From Bacteroidota bacterium (GTDB taxonomy: Bacteria; Bacteroidota; Bacteroidia; Bacteroidales; VadinHA17): DNA of 63,903 bases. Location of the stretch: positions 1 through 63,903 of the forward strand of contig QKGI01000052.1 in assembly GCA_003250475.1 (NCBI GenBank). Direction: 5' to 3'. The notes beneath the pieces are model-generated. The model was not told the DNA's origin, made no database searches, and worked only from the letters and a program-made list of their open reading frames with translations. A program made the translations under genes and the position numbers. How positions within the stretch are numbered: position 1 is the stretch's first letter; each line of letters begins with the position of its first letter. This document shows, piece by piece, positions 35,776 through 44,796 of this stretch.

Positions 35776-38202
35776 CTATTTCACCACCACCCACCGTTGT
35801 GAGCTGTGGTGCCAGGTCGATTGCCCTTCCCTGCGGATGCTTAACCTGAGTGTATAAACTCCTGGCGGCAGCGATGGTGAAGGGCTCCATTCAACTGCCT
35901 GTGATCCCGGTGCCCGGTATCCGTTGAAGAGGCTGGCAGCGAGACTACCGTCTGATGAATAGAGGTTGATCTCCACATAAGAGGGCGACTCAAGGGAGAA
36001 CGTGACTCTCCCCTCAGCCTGAACCGGATTGGGATAAAGGAGCATGGCTGCAGCATCAGGTTCCTCCTCCGTGATACCTGTAAGAGTGATGACTGTGGCA
36101 TCATCAAAGTACATGGTACCCGATTTCTGAGCACCGGCAGCCTGTCTTACCACAATACTGTGGTACTGCCACGGGCCGCTGCCGCCGATGGCACTGAAGG
36201 GAATGGTTATAAGATCCCAGCCCGCCCAGTCAATCTCATCAGCAACCACTATCTGGTTGACCGTACCGGGCGCATAGAACCAGTATTCAAGCTGATTATG
36301 GCTGAGATCGCCGTAGACCCACATACCGAACACCAGGCTGGTGTTACTGCCAATCAGCGGTTTGCTTGTATCAAAAACCCTGCATACACCTCCACCGTCA
36401 CCGGTGAAAACATAATCGAGCCTGCCGGCTGTCGTTCCCGATCTGATGATATTGTACGAAGGTGTGAAGGTTGTCAGCGGGTTGTCTGTTCCTATCGTGC
36501 TGCCACTGGTCTCAGGATCCCAGAAAGTTGAGATATTTTCAAAATTTTCAATGATATTTCCACTCTGGTAAGATCCGGCGCGGGTTGTAAATGTCACCTC
36601 CGATGCAGTCCCGGTTGTCACTCCGGCTATGTCCTTTACCGTTGCATCAAGCACTATGCGGTACTGGCTGTTAAGCTGCAGTGCCTGCGACAGTTCAAAG
36701 CTGTAGGTCCCCTTGCCCCCGGCGGAGGTGAACGTCTCCCGCAGTTTACCCAATACCTCCGACTGACTGTTGAGTAGTCTGATGCCCCCGGTGGCAGATG
36801 CCTGGTCAAGGGGAGCGTCAAACTTCAGTGTAATCCTGGGATAGAGTGTGACGGCTGTCATCCCTGACGAGGGCCAGATCATCTCTGTCACCAGCTTTGT
36901 CCTCGACTTTGTCACGAAGGATACCTGGTAATCCGAGCTGAGCGGCACATTCCAGAATGAGTGCGCTGCCGTTGTGAGGCTCATTGTATAGTCTGTCTTG
37001 CTTGCAAATCCTGTTTCAGGCTTCACGGTCATAACCTTACCCTTTTCGTCCCATTCATAAAGCAGTCCCGCTGAGGGCTCTATAACAAGAGCTGCCTCCA
37101 CCGCACTCATGTCCATAGGCACATTGAAGGTAAAGGTAAAGACCTGGTTGAAAGGAAGGCTGTCGGTAATCACAGGCTGGAAGCCGGTCACCACAGGGAC
37201 TCTCGCTGTGTCGAAAGATGGCAGCAGGTCAACCAGCGTCGTTTTACCGGCAATGACTGTTGCAGTGAGGGTATCGTTATAAAAATCGGCCATCCCGCTG
37301 CAGATGACCTGGTAATCACCCGGAGCCACTGAGTCAAACAGGAAGAAGCCGTTGTTCAGGTTGTCAATCGTAACAGACCTGTTGACAGGCAGCAGTGTGA
37401 CCACAGCTCCGTTTATTGGCATATTCTCATCTTTTGAGCCGGGTTTGAAATAGTATTCAGGAGTAGTAAGCTCGTCCCTGACGGTTCCGGCAACGATCCC
37501 TGTCTGTTCGGGCACCACATTTTTGAACTCCTCCAGCGCCCTGAGCATGGCCCATGCTTCATGGTGAAGGTGGTTATTGTTTCTTAAGCGCCATCCTTCG
37601 GCAACATAATCGTGAAACGATCCTTCTGAAAGCACTCCCGGCATAGAGAGGGTCCGGAGAACACCCAAACCGACCTGATCACCCCAGTCAGGGTAAAAGG
37701 TCCAGTCACCCTTGACCCATTCGGATGTGTGTGTCCAGCAGTTTCCCTTTTCAAAAAGCTTACCCCATAGTATCAGCGCCATGGTCTTTGCTGCAGGGTA
37801 AACAGGCTGGTCATCATAGCCCCTGAAAAGAACGAGGGGCTGGTTACGTGTACCGTCATAACCGTTGCTGTGGATGGATAAAAAGAAGTCGGCGTTGAAC
37901 GTGTTGGCCATCTCAGCAATGGTAGCCAGCGGCAGGTCATCAGATGTATAATTCGTTGTACGTGACATGGCCACGGTGGCATTTCTGGCCTCCAGCAGCT
38001 CCCTCAGAAACAATCCCTTCTCCAGATTCCCGTCTGACTCCCAGAAATCCGTGGTCAGCATATGCCTGTCATTACTGTCATGCCCACCATGACCAGGATT
38101 AATAAAAATACGTATCCCCGAGAAATCAGCATTCTGACCATACTGGGCTGCAGGGCACAATATCATTGCAGCTGACAGCCCCCATCTGACCCACCTCTTC
38201 AT
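35776..38202 (-). CDS. Secreted N-acetylmuramoyl-L-alanine amidase with type IX sorting domain
   Basis: An 808-residue exported enzyme. After a signal peptide, an Amidase_3 domain (~28-235) shows zinc ligands His38 (NPGHGG), Glu55 (WESDGNLEKG), a His in SIHSNG and the catalytic Glu in VLSEGSFHDY. A carboxypeptidase-regulatory-type beta domain follows (~250-345), then two Ig-like bacterial domains (~350-560), a carbohydrate-binding-like region with an acidic metal ligand (~560-715) and a type A T9SS tail (LLYPNPVQAEGRVTF ... GVYTLRL). It cleaves peptide stems from glycan strands in peptidoglycan; the accessory domains suggest a surface or secreted role. It overlaps the stop of the PD40-type gene by 4 nt. 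Confidence 0.88.
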   Translation of the reverse strand: MKRWVRWGLSAAMILCPAAQYGQNADFSGIRIFINPGHGGHDSNDRHMLTTDFWESDGNLEKGLFLRELLEARNATVAMSRTTNYTSDDLPLATIAEMANTFNADFFLSIHSNGYDGTRNQPLVLFRGYDDQPVYPAAKTMALILWGKLFEKGNCWTHTSEWVKGDWTFYPDWGDQVGLGVLRTLSMPGVLSEGSFHDYVAEGWRLRNNNHLHHEAWAMLRALEEFKNVVPEQTGIVAGTVRDELTTPEYYFKPGSKDENMPINGAVVTLLPVNRSVTIDNLNNGFFLFDSVAPGDYQVICSGMADFYNDTLTATVIAGKTTLVDLLPSFDTARVPVVTGFQPVITDSLPFNQVFTFTFNVPMDMSAVEAALVIEPSAGLLYEWDEKGKVMTVKPETGFASKTDYTMSLTTAAHSFWNVPLSSDYQVSFVTKSRTKLVTEMIWPSSGMTAVTLYPRITLKFDAPLDQASATGGIRLLNSQSEVLGKLRETFTSAGGKGTYSFELSQALQLNSQYRIVLDATVKDIAGVTTGTASEVTFTTRAGSYQSGNIIENFENISTFWDPETSGSTIGTDNPLTTFTPSYNIIRSGTTAGRLDYVFTGDGGGVCRVFDTSKPLIGSNTSLVFGMWVYGDLSHNQLEYWFYAPGTVNQIVVADEIDWAGWDLITIPFSAIGGSGPWQYHSIVVRQAAGAQKSGTMYFDDATVITLTGITEEEPDAAAMLLYPNPVQAEGRVTFSLESPSYVEINLYSSDGSLAASLFNGYRAPGSQAVEWSPSPSLPPGVYTLRLSIRREGQSTWHHSSQRWVVVK

Positions 38203-39113
38203 CTTATCCTGACTTTCATAATATATATTTTCCCTTCGTCTGTGCTGAAGGCAATTTTCCTGTTACCAAATGGAAAGGGAAACATCTCCGTTCTCCCTTC
38301 AGTATTTGTCAGGATCTTTCTTTTTCCGTCAGCCAGCGAATAGTAAACCAGCTCTGACGATGTGATCCTGTAACCGTCATCATGTTCATCCATGCCTATT
38401 ACCAGCCGGTCGTCGAACCACCTGGGTGCATCGATCTTTCCCAGGTCATAAAGAACCCTGCCCTCCGTATCACATATATACGCACCCCTGCCCTGGTAAT
38501 TATAAAGTATCATCGACCTGTCAGGAGAGAGGGAGACCCATATGTAAAAGCCTTCGCCGTTGGGCATCAGTGGTGTTCTCTCCTCGCCACGGTAGATGAC
38601 AGGCATCATATCCTCTATCACGACGAAAGGCTCCACGCCGGCACTCTTAAGAGTTGCCAGGCCATAGTCCTCAACCCGTTTGCCTCTTTCTGACTTAAGA
38701 AACACCCTGTTGCCTGATACAACGGGCGGCAGAACCTCTCTCTCCTTTTCAACCAGGAGCTTCCTGTCGTGTGTCTCAATGTCATAAACATAGACGGAGG
38801 AGTATTTCCTGTTGTCTGAATAACTGCCCGATCTGTAAATCACCTTCCTGCCGTCAGCAGTCACTGCAGGGCTGTAACCTGCCCCTTCATCACTGCTGAC
38901 GAGACTGACTTTCCCGGTCCGTGTATCCACGATCGATAATCCTTTATAGCCTTCACCTGCAACAAGCAGATTACGTGACCCCGGCACAACACCTGAGAGG
39001 ATATATGAACCGGTGTCGGAGGGCATGATCTCCTTCACTCGCTTTACCTTGATTTCCTGTGAGTAAAGAGTGAGTGGAAGGAGTAAAACAATATACAGAA
39101 ATGTCGTTCTCAT
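38199..39113 (-). CDS. Secreted PD40/beta-propeller-like protein
   Basis: A ~304-residue protein with a signal peptide (MRTTFLYIVLLLPLTLYSQ). It contains repeated motifs of WD40/TolB-like propellers (GYSPAVTADGRKVIYRSGS, WVSLSPDRSMILYNY, RKIAFSTDEGKIYIMKV). I chose the ATG six codons inside the longer frame because it gives a clean signal peptide. It is translationally coupled to the amidase and may help its localisation; its function is unknown. Confidence 0.75.
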   Translation of the reverse strand: MRTTFLYIVLLLPLTLYSQEIKVKRVKEIMPSDTGSYILSGVVPGSRNLLVAGEGYKGLSIVDTRTGKVSLVSSDEGAGYSPAVTADGRKVIYRSGSYSDNRKYSSVYVYDIETHDRKLLVEKEREVLPPVVSGNRVFLKSERGKRVEDYGLATLKSAGVEPFVVIEDMMPVIYRGEERTPLMPNGEGFYIWVSLSPDRSMILYNYQGRGAYICDTEGRVLYDLGKIDAPRWFDDRLVIGMDEHDDGYRITSSELVYYSLADGKRKILTNTEGRTEMFPFPFGNRKIAFSTDEGKIYIMKVRIR

Positions 39114-39218
39114 TATGTCATCTATTGCCATCTAAAGATAATTATTTGCATATAACCGCCGGAGAGTTTTTTGACAAGCTGTTAATTTTTATTGAGCTGT
39201 TTTAATTCTTAATATTAT

Positions 39219-39226
39219 TAACTTTG
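39219..39226 (+). promoter_or_regulatory. Bacteroidota -7 element that decides the pckA start
   Basis: TAACTTTG fits TAnnTTTG exactly. It overlaps the first possible start codons (TTG and ATG) of the pckA frame, so if it is the promoter the transcript begins inside them and the downstream ATG of MSQEIL is used. No -33 box is clear. Confidence 0.5.
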
Positions 39227-39253
39227 ATGGACATCTTAACCATGATCATGATG

Positions 39254-40870
39254 ATGTCACAAGAAATTTTACAGAAGTACGGGATCTCGGATGCCAGAGA
39301 GATAATCTATAACCCCTCTTTTGAACTTCTTTTTGAGCATGAGCTTTCGCCCGATCTGGAGGGCTTTGAGAAAGGAACACTGACGGAAACAGGTGCGGTG
39401 GCTGTCGACACCGGCATTTTCACCGGACGATCTCCCAAAGACAAGTATGTGGTGCTGGATGAAGAGACAGAGAAGACTATCTGGTGGAAGTCGGATGACT
39501 CCCCTGTCTCGGATAACAAAGTCCTTTCAACTGAGGCCTGGGAGCACTGCCGGAAGATTGCTGCGGAGCAGCTCTCTGCAAAGAAGCTTTATGTCGTTGA
39601 CTGTTTCAGCGGCGCCAACAAGGAGACGAGGCTCTGCGTGAGGTTCGTCATGGAGGTGGCATGGCAGGCCCATTTTGTAAAGAATATGTTCATCCGCCCC
39701 ACAGAGGAGGAGGTGAATGATTTTGAGCCTGACTTTGTGGTGCTGATGGCCTCCAGGGCTGTCAACGCTGAGTATGCCCGGTTTGGGATGAACTCTGAGA
39801 ACTTCGTGCTTTTCAACCTTACCGAGAGGATGATGCTGGTAGGCGGGACCTGGTACGGGGGTGAGATGAAGAAGGGGATCTTTTCAGTAATGAACTATTA
39901 CCTGCCGCTGAAGAGGATAGCCTCCATGCACTGTTCGGCCAATGTAGGGAAGAATAACGATGTTGCAATCTTCTTCGGACTCTCAGGAACAGGTAAGACA
40001 ACCCTCTCGACAGACCCTGAGAGGGCGCTGATAGGCGATGATGAACACGGGTGGGATGATGAAGGCATCTTCAACTTCGAGGGTGGCTGTTATGCCAAAA
40101 CAATAAACCTGAGCAGGGAGAATGAGCCTGACATATTCAGGGCTATAAGACGTGACGCTCTTCTGGAGAATGTAGTTGTAAATGAGAAAGGTGAGATAGA
40201 CTTCAGCAGTGCTGCCAAGACAGAGAACACCAGGGTATCCTACCCTATCTACCACATTGACAACATCGTCAGGCCTGTATCCAGGGCCGGGCATGCGTCA
40301 ACTGTGATCTTCCTCAGTGCCGATGCCTTCGGTGTACTCCCTCCTGTTGCCAGGCTCACGGAAGAGCAGACACAATATTACTTTCTCAGCGGCTACACAG
40401 CAAAGGTAGCGGGTACAGAATGCGGGATAAAAGAGCCCGTGCCTTCGTTCTCTGCCTGTTTCGGCGCTGCCTTCCTGATGCTTGATCCTATTATATATGC
40501 ACGCGAGCTTACCCGTAAGATGAAAGCCCATAATGCTGATGCCTGGCTCGTTAATACCGGGTGGATGGGCGGATCCTACGGCACCGGTAAGCGTATCGAC
40601 CTGCCATCTACCAGGAAAATAATCAATGCCATCCTGAACGGATCCCTCAAAGAAGTCCCGTATAACTCCCTGCCTGTCTTTAACCTGAGTATTCCCCTCT
40701 CGGTGCCGGGGGTTCCCTCAGACCTTCTTGATCCAAGGAAGAAATGGTCAGACAGCCGGGAGTGGACCAGAGCCGCTGAGGCACTGGCAGAAAAGTTCAT
40801 CAGGAACTTCAGCAAGTTTACTTCGAACACCGAGACAGCAAAACTTGTATCTTCGGGGCCAAAGCCATAA
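39254..40870 (+). CDS. pckA: Phosphoenolpyruvate carboxykinase (ATP)
   Basis: A 538-residue enzyme converting PEP plus CO2 to oxaloacetate with ATP gain, the fermentative anaplerotic step toward succinate in this lifestyle. Motifs are [14 protein letters not shown], the kinase-1a P-loop [28 protein letters not shown] (kinase-2) and a C-terminal [10 protein letters not shown] region. The frame can be read from an earlier TTG or ATG, but a -7 element covers that site and the MSQEIL start gives the usual family length. Confidence 0.96.
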   Translation: MSQEILQKYGISDAREIIYNPSFELLFEHELSPDLEGFEKGTLTETGAVAVDTGIFTGRSPKDKYVVLDEETEKTIWWKSDDSPVSDNKVLSTEAWEHCRKIAAEQLSAKKLYVVDCFSGANKETRLCVRFVMEVAWQAHFVKNMFIRPTEEEVNDFEPDFVVLMASRAVNAEYARFGMNSENFVLFNLTERMMLVGGTWYGGEMKKGIFSVMNYYLPLKRIASMHCSANVGKNNDVAIFFGLSGTGKTTLSTDPERALIGDDEHGWDDEGIFNFEGGCYAKTINLSRENEPDIFRAIRRDALLENVVVNEKGEIDFSSAAKTENTRVSYPIYHIDNIVRPVSRAGHASTVIFLSADAFGVLPPVARLTEEQTQYYFLSGYTAKVAGTECGIKEPVPSFSACFGAAFLMLDPIIYARELTRKMKAHNADAWLVNTGWMGGSYGTGKRIDLPSTRKIINAILNGSLKEVPYNSLPVFNLSIPLSVPGVPSDLLDPRKKWSDSREWTRAAEALAEKFIRNFSKFTSNTETAKLVSSGPKP

Positions 40871-40880
40871 CAGTTGAACC

Positions 40881-41513
40881 ATGATCATTTCTTTATCGAT
40901 AATAGCAATAACCGTGGCCTATCTTGCGGGGTCAATACCCAGCGCCGTCTGGGCAAGCAGGTTATTTCACAAGATCGACATCAGGGAACATGGCAGTGGA
41001 AATGCCGGTGCCACGAATACCATAAGAGTCCTGGGATGGAAAACAGGTATCCCTGTTTTACTCTTTGACCTCTTCAAAGGATGGCTGGCAGCTTCCATGC
41101 CAAACCTCCTTGATGCTGCACCGGCCGGCTCTGAGCAGATGATGGCACTACAGATAGCCTGTGGCATGGCTGCAATACTCGGACATGTCTTCCCGATATT
41201 TGCCGGCTTCCATGGAGGCAAGGGCGTGGCAACCACCTTCGGTGTGCTCCTGGCATTGCACCCCTTGCTGACACTTACCTGCTCAGGCATCTTTCTCATA
41301 GTGCTGCTCATAAGCGGTTACGTATCTCTCAGCTCAATGACGGCGGTGTCAATGTTCCCCGTGCTCCTGGTGACGCTTTTTCATGCACGTTCCGTTATTT
41401 TCATTGTCTTCTCCGTCATAGTGGCCCTGGCTGTCATCATCACCCATATCCCGAATATCAAAAGACTGCTTAAGGGCGAAGAGAAGAAGTTCCTGCGACG
41501 TAAGAAGGAGTGA
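40881..41513 (+). CDS. plsY: Acyl-phosphate:glycerol-3-phosphate acyltransferase
   Basis: A 210-residue multi-pass membrane enzyme that starts phospholipid synthesis from acyl phosphate. Family motifs are YLAGSIPSAVWASRLF, IREHGSGNAGATNTIR and FAGFHGGKGVATTFGVLL. It starts 10 nt after pckA, apparently in the same transcript. Confidence 0.95.
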   Translation: MIISLSIIAITVAYLAGSIPSAVWASRLFHKIDIREHGSGNAGATNTIRVLGWKTGIPVLLFDLFKGWLAASMPNLLDAAPAGSEQMMALQIACGMAAILGHVFPIFAGFHGGKGVATTFGVLLALHPLLTLTCSGIFLIVLLISGYVSLSSMTAVSMFPVLLVTLFHARSVIFIVFSVIVALAVIITHIPNIKRLLKGEEKKFLRRKKE

Positions 41514-41585
41514 CAGCACTGCCGGTTGTGCATGTCAGGGCTCTTCGCACGTCGTTAATTAATGATACCAGCGAATAGAATTTTA

Positions 41586-41599
41586 TGCTATTTTTAGCA
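41586..41599. promoter_or_regulatory. Dyad upstream of rubrerythrin
   Basis: TGCTA-TTTT-TAGCA is a perfect 5-bp dyad in an AT-rich region 35 nt before the rubrerythrin ATG. It could be an operator for a redox regulator, but it does not match a box I can name. Confidence 0.25.
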
Positions 41600-41634
41600 A
41601 AATATTACTTTAAACACAACCTAAAAAGAATCAT

Positions 41635-42210
41635 ATGGAAAGTATAAAAGGTACCCGTACGGAGAAGAACCTCCTCAAGGCCTTTGCAGGTGAGTCACAG
41701 GCAAAGAACCGTTATGAATTTGCAGCCAAGGTGGCAAAGGAGGAGGGTTATGAGCAGATAGCCGCTATCTTCCTTGAGACGGCAATGCAGGAACAGCAGC
41801 ACGCCAAACGCTTTTTCAAGTTTCTTGAAGGAGGTATGGTAGAGATCACTGCCGCCTATCCGGCAGGAAAGATCTCAACCACCGGTGACAACCTGGCCGC
41901 GGCGGCTGACGGCGAGCATGAGGAGTGGTCTGAGCTATACCCGGAATTTGCCAGAGTGGCAGAGGAAGAAGGGTTTAAGGAGGTAGCCACTGCTTTCAAG
42001 GCCATATCAGCAGCAGAGAAGATACATGAGGAACGTTACCGCAAGCTCCTGGCCAATGTCATGGGAAACAAGGTCTTTGAACGTGAGGAGAAAGTATTCT
42101 GGTATTGCCGTAAATGCGGCTATGTGCATTTCGGAACCAAACCCCTGAAGAATTGTCCCGCCTGCCTGCACCCGTTCAGCTACAGTGAGGTATTTGCCCA
42201 GAACTATTGA
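41635..42210 (+). CDS. rbr: Rubrerythrin
   Basis: A 191-residue diiron peroxidase of anaerobes. The ferritin-like domain has AGESQAKNRYEFAAKVA and EQQHAKRFFKFL, plus EEGFKEVATAF and EKIHEERYRKL, giving the expected Glu and His ligands. The C-terminal rubredoxin domain has CRKCGY and CPAC. It reduces H2O2 using reduced rubredoxin or NADH-linked donors. It stands apart from plsY and shares direction with the nitroreductase 15 nt downstream. Confidence 0.95.
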   Translation: MESIKGTRTEKNLLKAFAGESQAKNRYEFAAKVAKEEGYEQIAAIFLETAMQEQQHAKRFFKFLEGGMVEITAAYPAGKISTTGDNLAAAADGEHEEWSELYPEFARVAEEEGFKEVATAFKAISAAEKIHEERYRKLLANVMGNKVFEREEKVFWYCRKCGYVHFGTKPLKNCPACLHPFSYSEVFAQNY

Positions 42211-42225
42211 TCAGCTGATTATTTT

Positions 42226-42777
42226 ATGATTGATGGCAACGGAATGCTCGGCCTGGTACAGGGAAGACAGAGCGACAGGAAGTATCTTGACAGGCCTGTT
42301 GAGAAGGAGAAGATTGAAAGGATAACCGAGGCAGGACGCCTTTCACCGTCAGCCTGCAATGGCCAGCCATGGAGGTTTATTGTAGTTGATGACCCGGTCG
42401 TCCGCCACGCTGTGGCCCAGGCATCCGAGTCGGAGGTACTTCGTATGAATACCTTCGTCAGCCAGGCTCCCGTGCTGATTGTAGTCGTCAGGGAAAAGTC
42501 CAATTTCACCTCCAGGGCCGGTGATCTGATTAAGAGAAAGGATTATTCCCTGATAGATATCGGCATAGCCGCTGCCTCGATAGTCTACCAGGCTACGGCA
42601 GAAGGACTGGGAAGCTGTATCATAGGATGGTTTGATGAGAAGAAGATAAAGGAGCTGCTGGGCATACCTAAATCCAGGAGGGTTGAGCTTGTTATTTCCG
42701 TCGGTTACTCTGACAGCCAGCACAGGATCAAATCACGTAAGCCTGCCGGTGATGTCATTTCTTTCAACAGGTATTAA
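42226..42777 (+). CDS. Nitroreductase-family flavoprotein
   Basis: A 183-residue FMN enzyme of the nitroreductase superfamily (QGRQSDRKYLDRPVEKEKIE, RLSPSACNGQPWRFIVVDDP, YQATAEGLGSCIIGWFDEK). These use NAD(P)H to reduce nitro compounds, quinones or other substrates; the natural substrate here is unknown. Its location next to rubrerythrin suggests an oxidative-stress transcript. The start may be a few codons later (MLGLVQGRQS). Confidence 0.88.
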   Translation: MIDGNGMLGLVQGRQSDRKYLDRPVEKEKIERITEAGRLSPSACNGQPWRFIVVDDPVVRHAVAQASESEVLRMNTFVSQAPVLIVVVREKSNFTSRAGDLIKRKDYSLIDIGIAAASIVYQATAEGLGSCIIGWFDEKKIKELLGIPKSRRVELVISVGYSDSQHRIKSRKPAGDVISFNRY

Positions 42778-42785
42778 TATAATCA

Positions 42786-42810
42786 GGGCTGCATCATGAT
42801 GCAGCCCTTT
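42786..42810. terminator. Terminator between nitroreductase and aminotransferase
   Basis: An uninterrupted 22-base perfect palindrome centred on ATCATGAT, with GGGCTGC arms, is followed by TTT. It lies between convergent genes and may serve the plus-strand gene, possibly both. Confidence 0.75.
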
Positions 42811-42887
42811 GTGCAGAATATCCCAGCCTGGTCTTCCGGGTATGGGAAATTTTCCTTTTCCTTTCACCGGCGCTGGCTGACCTGGTC

Positions 42888-44081
42888 TCAGGCCAGTTTC
42901 CCCAACGCCTCCCTGATTCTCTTCACTGCCTCGGTGATCCTCTCATCCGAAGTGGCATAAGAGATCCTGATACAGTTATCAGCTCCGAAAGCACTGCCGC
43001 TGACCACCGCAACTCTTGCCTCCTCAAGTATGAAGAAGGTGATATCGTCAGCGTTTCTCATTGTCTTTCCGTTATAACTCATGCCAACAAAGTTGCTTAT
43101 ATCAGGCATGACATAAAAAGCGCCCTGCGGCACCCTTACCTTAAGTCCGGGTATCTCATCAAGCAGCCTGCAGATAAGGTCCCTGCGACGAAGAAACGCC
43201 TCGCGCATCTTAACCCTTGCGTCGCTCTTTGATGTGACTGCTGCCAGAGCTGCCCTCTGTGCTATCGAACAGACCCCCGAGGTAAACTGTCCCTGGAGCT
43301 TGTTACAGGCTTTGGCCAGCCACAGCGGGGCACCCATATAGCCTATTCTCCATCCTGTCATGGCATAACCCTTGGAGACACCGTTAACCGTCACCACCCT
43401 GTCGGTTATTGAGCTGAACGTAGCAAGACTTATGTGCTCTCCGGAGAATGTTATGTGCTCATATATCTCATCAGATATAATTATTACCTCCGGATACTTT
43501 TCAAGCACCCTGACCAGGCCGGCCATCTCGTCACGCGTATAAACCATACCCGTGGGGTTTGACGGTGAATTGAAGATCAGAACGCGTGTACGCGGAGTAA
43601 TGGCAGCCTCGAGCTGTTCAGGCGTGACTTTGAAGTCACTGTCAATGGTAGTCTGTATGATCACCGGCTTGCCTTCGGAAAAGGTGACATGATCAAGATA
43701 ACTGACCCAGTAAGGGGCAAGCAGAATAACCTCGTCACCCGGGTCAACCACAGAGATCAGGATATTGATAAGGGTATGCTTCCCTCCTGCTGACACAATT
43801 ATTTGCTCCGGAGAGTAATCCAGCCCGTTCTCTTCCCTGAACTTATTTGCTATAGCCTGTCTCAGGTCACCATAACCAGGGACAGGAGGATAGAACGAGT
43901 AATTGTCATCAATAGCTTTCTTGGCAGCCTCCTTGATATCGTCTGGTGTATTGAAGTCGGGCTCACCCAGACTGAGACTGATCACGTCTATACCCTGTTC
44001 CTTCAGCTCACGGCTCTTTTGTGCCATGGCCAGTGTCTGTGATACTGAGAGTGCCTGCACCCTCCTGCTGATATGCTCCAT
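42888..44081 (-). CDS. aspC: Aspartate aminotransferase (class I/II)
   Basis: A 397-residue PLP enzyme. It shows ISLSLGEPDFNTPDDIKEAA, the substrate/PLP region FNSPSNPTGMVYTRDEM, the catalytic lysine in VNGVSKGYAMTGWRIGYMG and the C-terminal CIRISYATSDE with the arginine that binds the carboxylate. It links aspartate and oxaloacetate to glutamate. The internal ATG (MEHISRRV) is chosen because the first 13 residues of the longer frame have no counterpart. Confidence 0.92.
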   Translation of the reverse strand: MEHISRRVQALSVSQTLAMAQKSRELKEQGIDVISLSLGEPDFNTPDDIKEAAKKAIDDNYSFYPPVPGYGDLRQAIANKFREENGLDYSPEQIIVSAGGKHTLINILISVVDPGDEVILLAPYWVSYLDHVTFSEGKPVIIQTTIDSDFKVTPEQLEAAITPRTRVLIFNSPSNPTGMVYTRDEMAGLVRVLEKYPEVIIISDEIYEHITFSGEHISLATFSSITDRVVTVNGVSKGYAMTGWRIGYMGAPLWLAKACNKLQGQFTSGVCSIAQRAALAAVTSKSDARVKMREAFLRRRDLICRLLDEIPGLKVRVPQGAFYVMPDISNFVGMSYNGKTMRNADDITFFILEEARVAVVSGSAFGADNCIRISYATSDERITEAVKRIREALGKLA

Positions 44082-44234
44082 AGGATAAATATTGTCTCTG
44101 TTTTGTAAAGAAAAGGCCAAATGTAGTTTTTATAACTGAAAAAGAAAAGGGTTTATAACAGGCTATAAACCGGTATTGTGCCATGAAAAAATGATTAATT
44201 TGCGTACAGAAACCTTGCGATAACATAAAATAAG

Positions 44235-44759
44235 ATGGAAACAGTATATGAGCTTCTAAAAATCTCTTTGCCGGCAGTGCTGGTGATGCTGACCGCATGG
44301 GCAGTGATACGCAATATGCTGCAGAATGACCAGGAAAAGAGGAGGCAGGAGCTTCTCCTGCAGACAGTGAAGACTGTCACACCGGTTAAATTGCAGGCCT
44401 ACGAACGTGTCGTGCTCTTCCTTGAGAGAATATCGCCGGAGTCTCTTATCATGCGCACGGCAAAGCAGGATATGACATCGCAGCAGCTTCATTCGGCTCT
44501 TGTCAGCAGCGTGAGAAGCGAATATGAACACAATCTTTCGCAGCAGATATATATGAGCAATGAGGCATGGGAGATGGTGAAGAACGCACGAGGCACAGTT
44601 GTAAGGCTGATTAATGCTGTTGCCACCCAGCTGCCGCCGGCAGCCACCGGGGAAGAGCTGTCGCGACTGCTGCTGGAGGAGGTTATGGAAATGGAAACAG
44701 AACCATGCCGGGTAGCAATCAACTACCTGAAATCTGAGCTGGCCCGGATAATGGGATAA
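44235..44759 (+). CDS. Membrane-anchored uncharacterised protein
   Basis: A 174-residue protein with one N-terminal transmembrane helix (~residues 9-30) and a soluble helical remainder. Pattern RLEISLQ-like charged repeats and LQAYERVVLFLERISPESL, SEYEHNLSQQIYMSNEAW suggest a coiled-coil or helical bundle facing the cytoplasm. I do not recognise a function. It lies between divergent aspC and convergent htpG. Confidence 0.75.
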   Translation: METVYELLKISLPAVLVMLTAWAVIRNMLQNDQEKRRQELLLQTVKTVTPVKLQAYERVVLFLERISPESLIMRTAKQDMTSQQLHSALVSSVRSEYEHNLSQQIYMSNEAWEMVKNARGTVVRLINAVATQLPPAATGEELSRLLLEEVMEMETEPCRVAINYLKSELARIMG

Positions 44760-44786
44760 AAAAAAGGACGCCCGCTGAGGGCGTCC
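44758..44786 (-). terminator. Intrinsic terminator of htpG
   Basis: On the minus strand an 8-bp perfect stem (GGACGCCC / GGGCGTCC, 5-base loop) is followed by eight T. It is 10 nt after the htpG stop; the plus strand lacks a T run, so it acts for the minus-strand gene. Confidence 0.9.
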
Positions 44787-44796
44787 GGTGTAGTCT

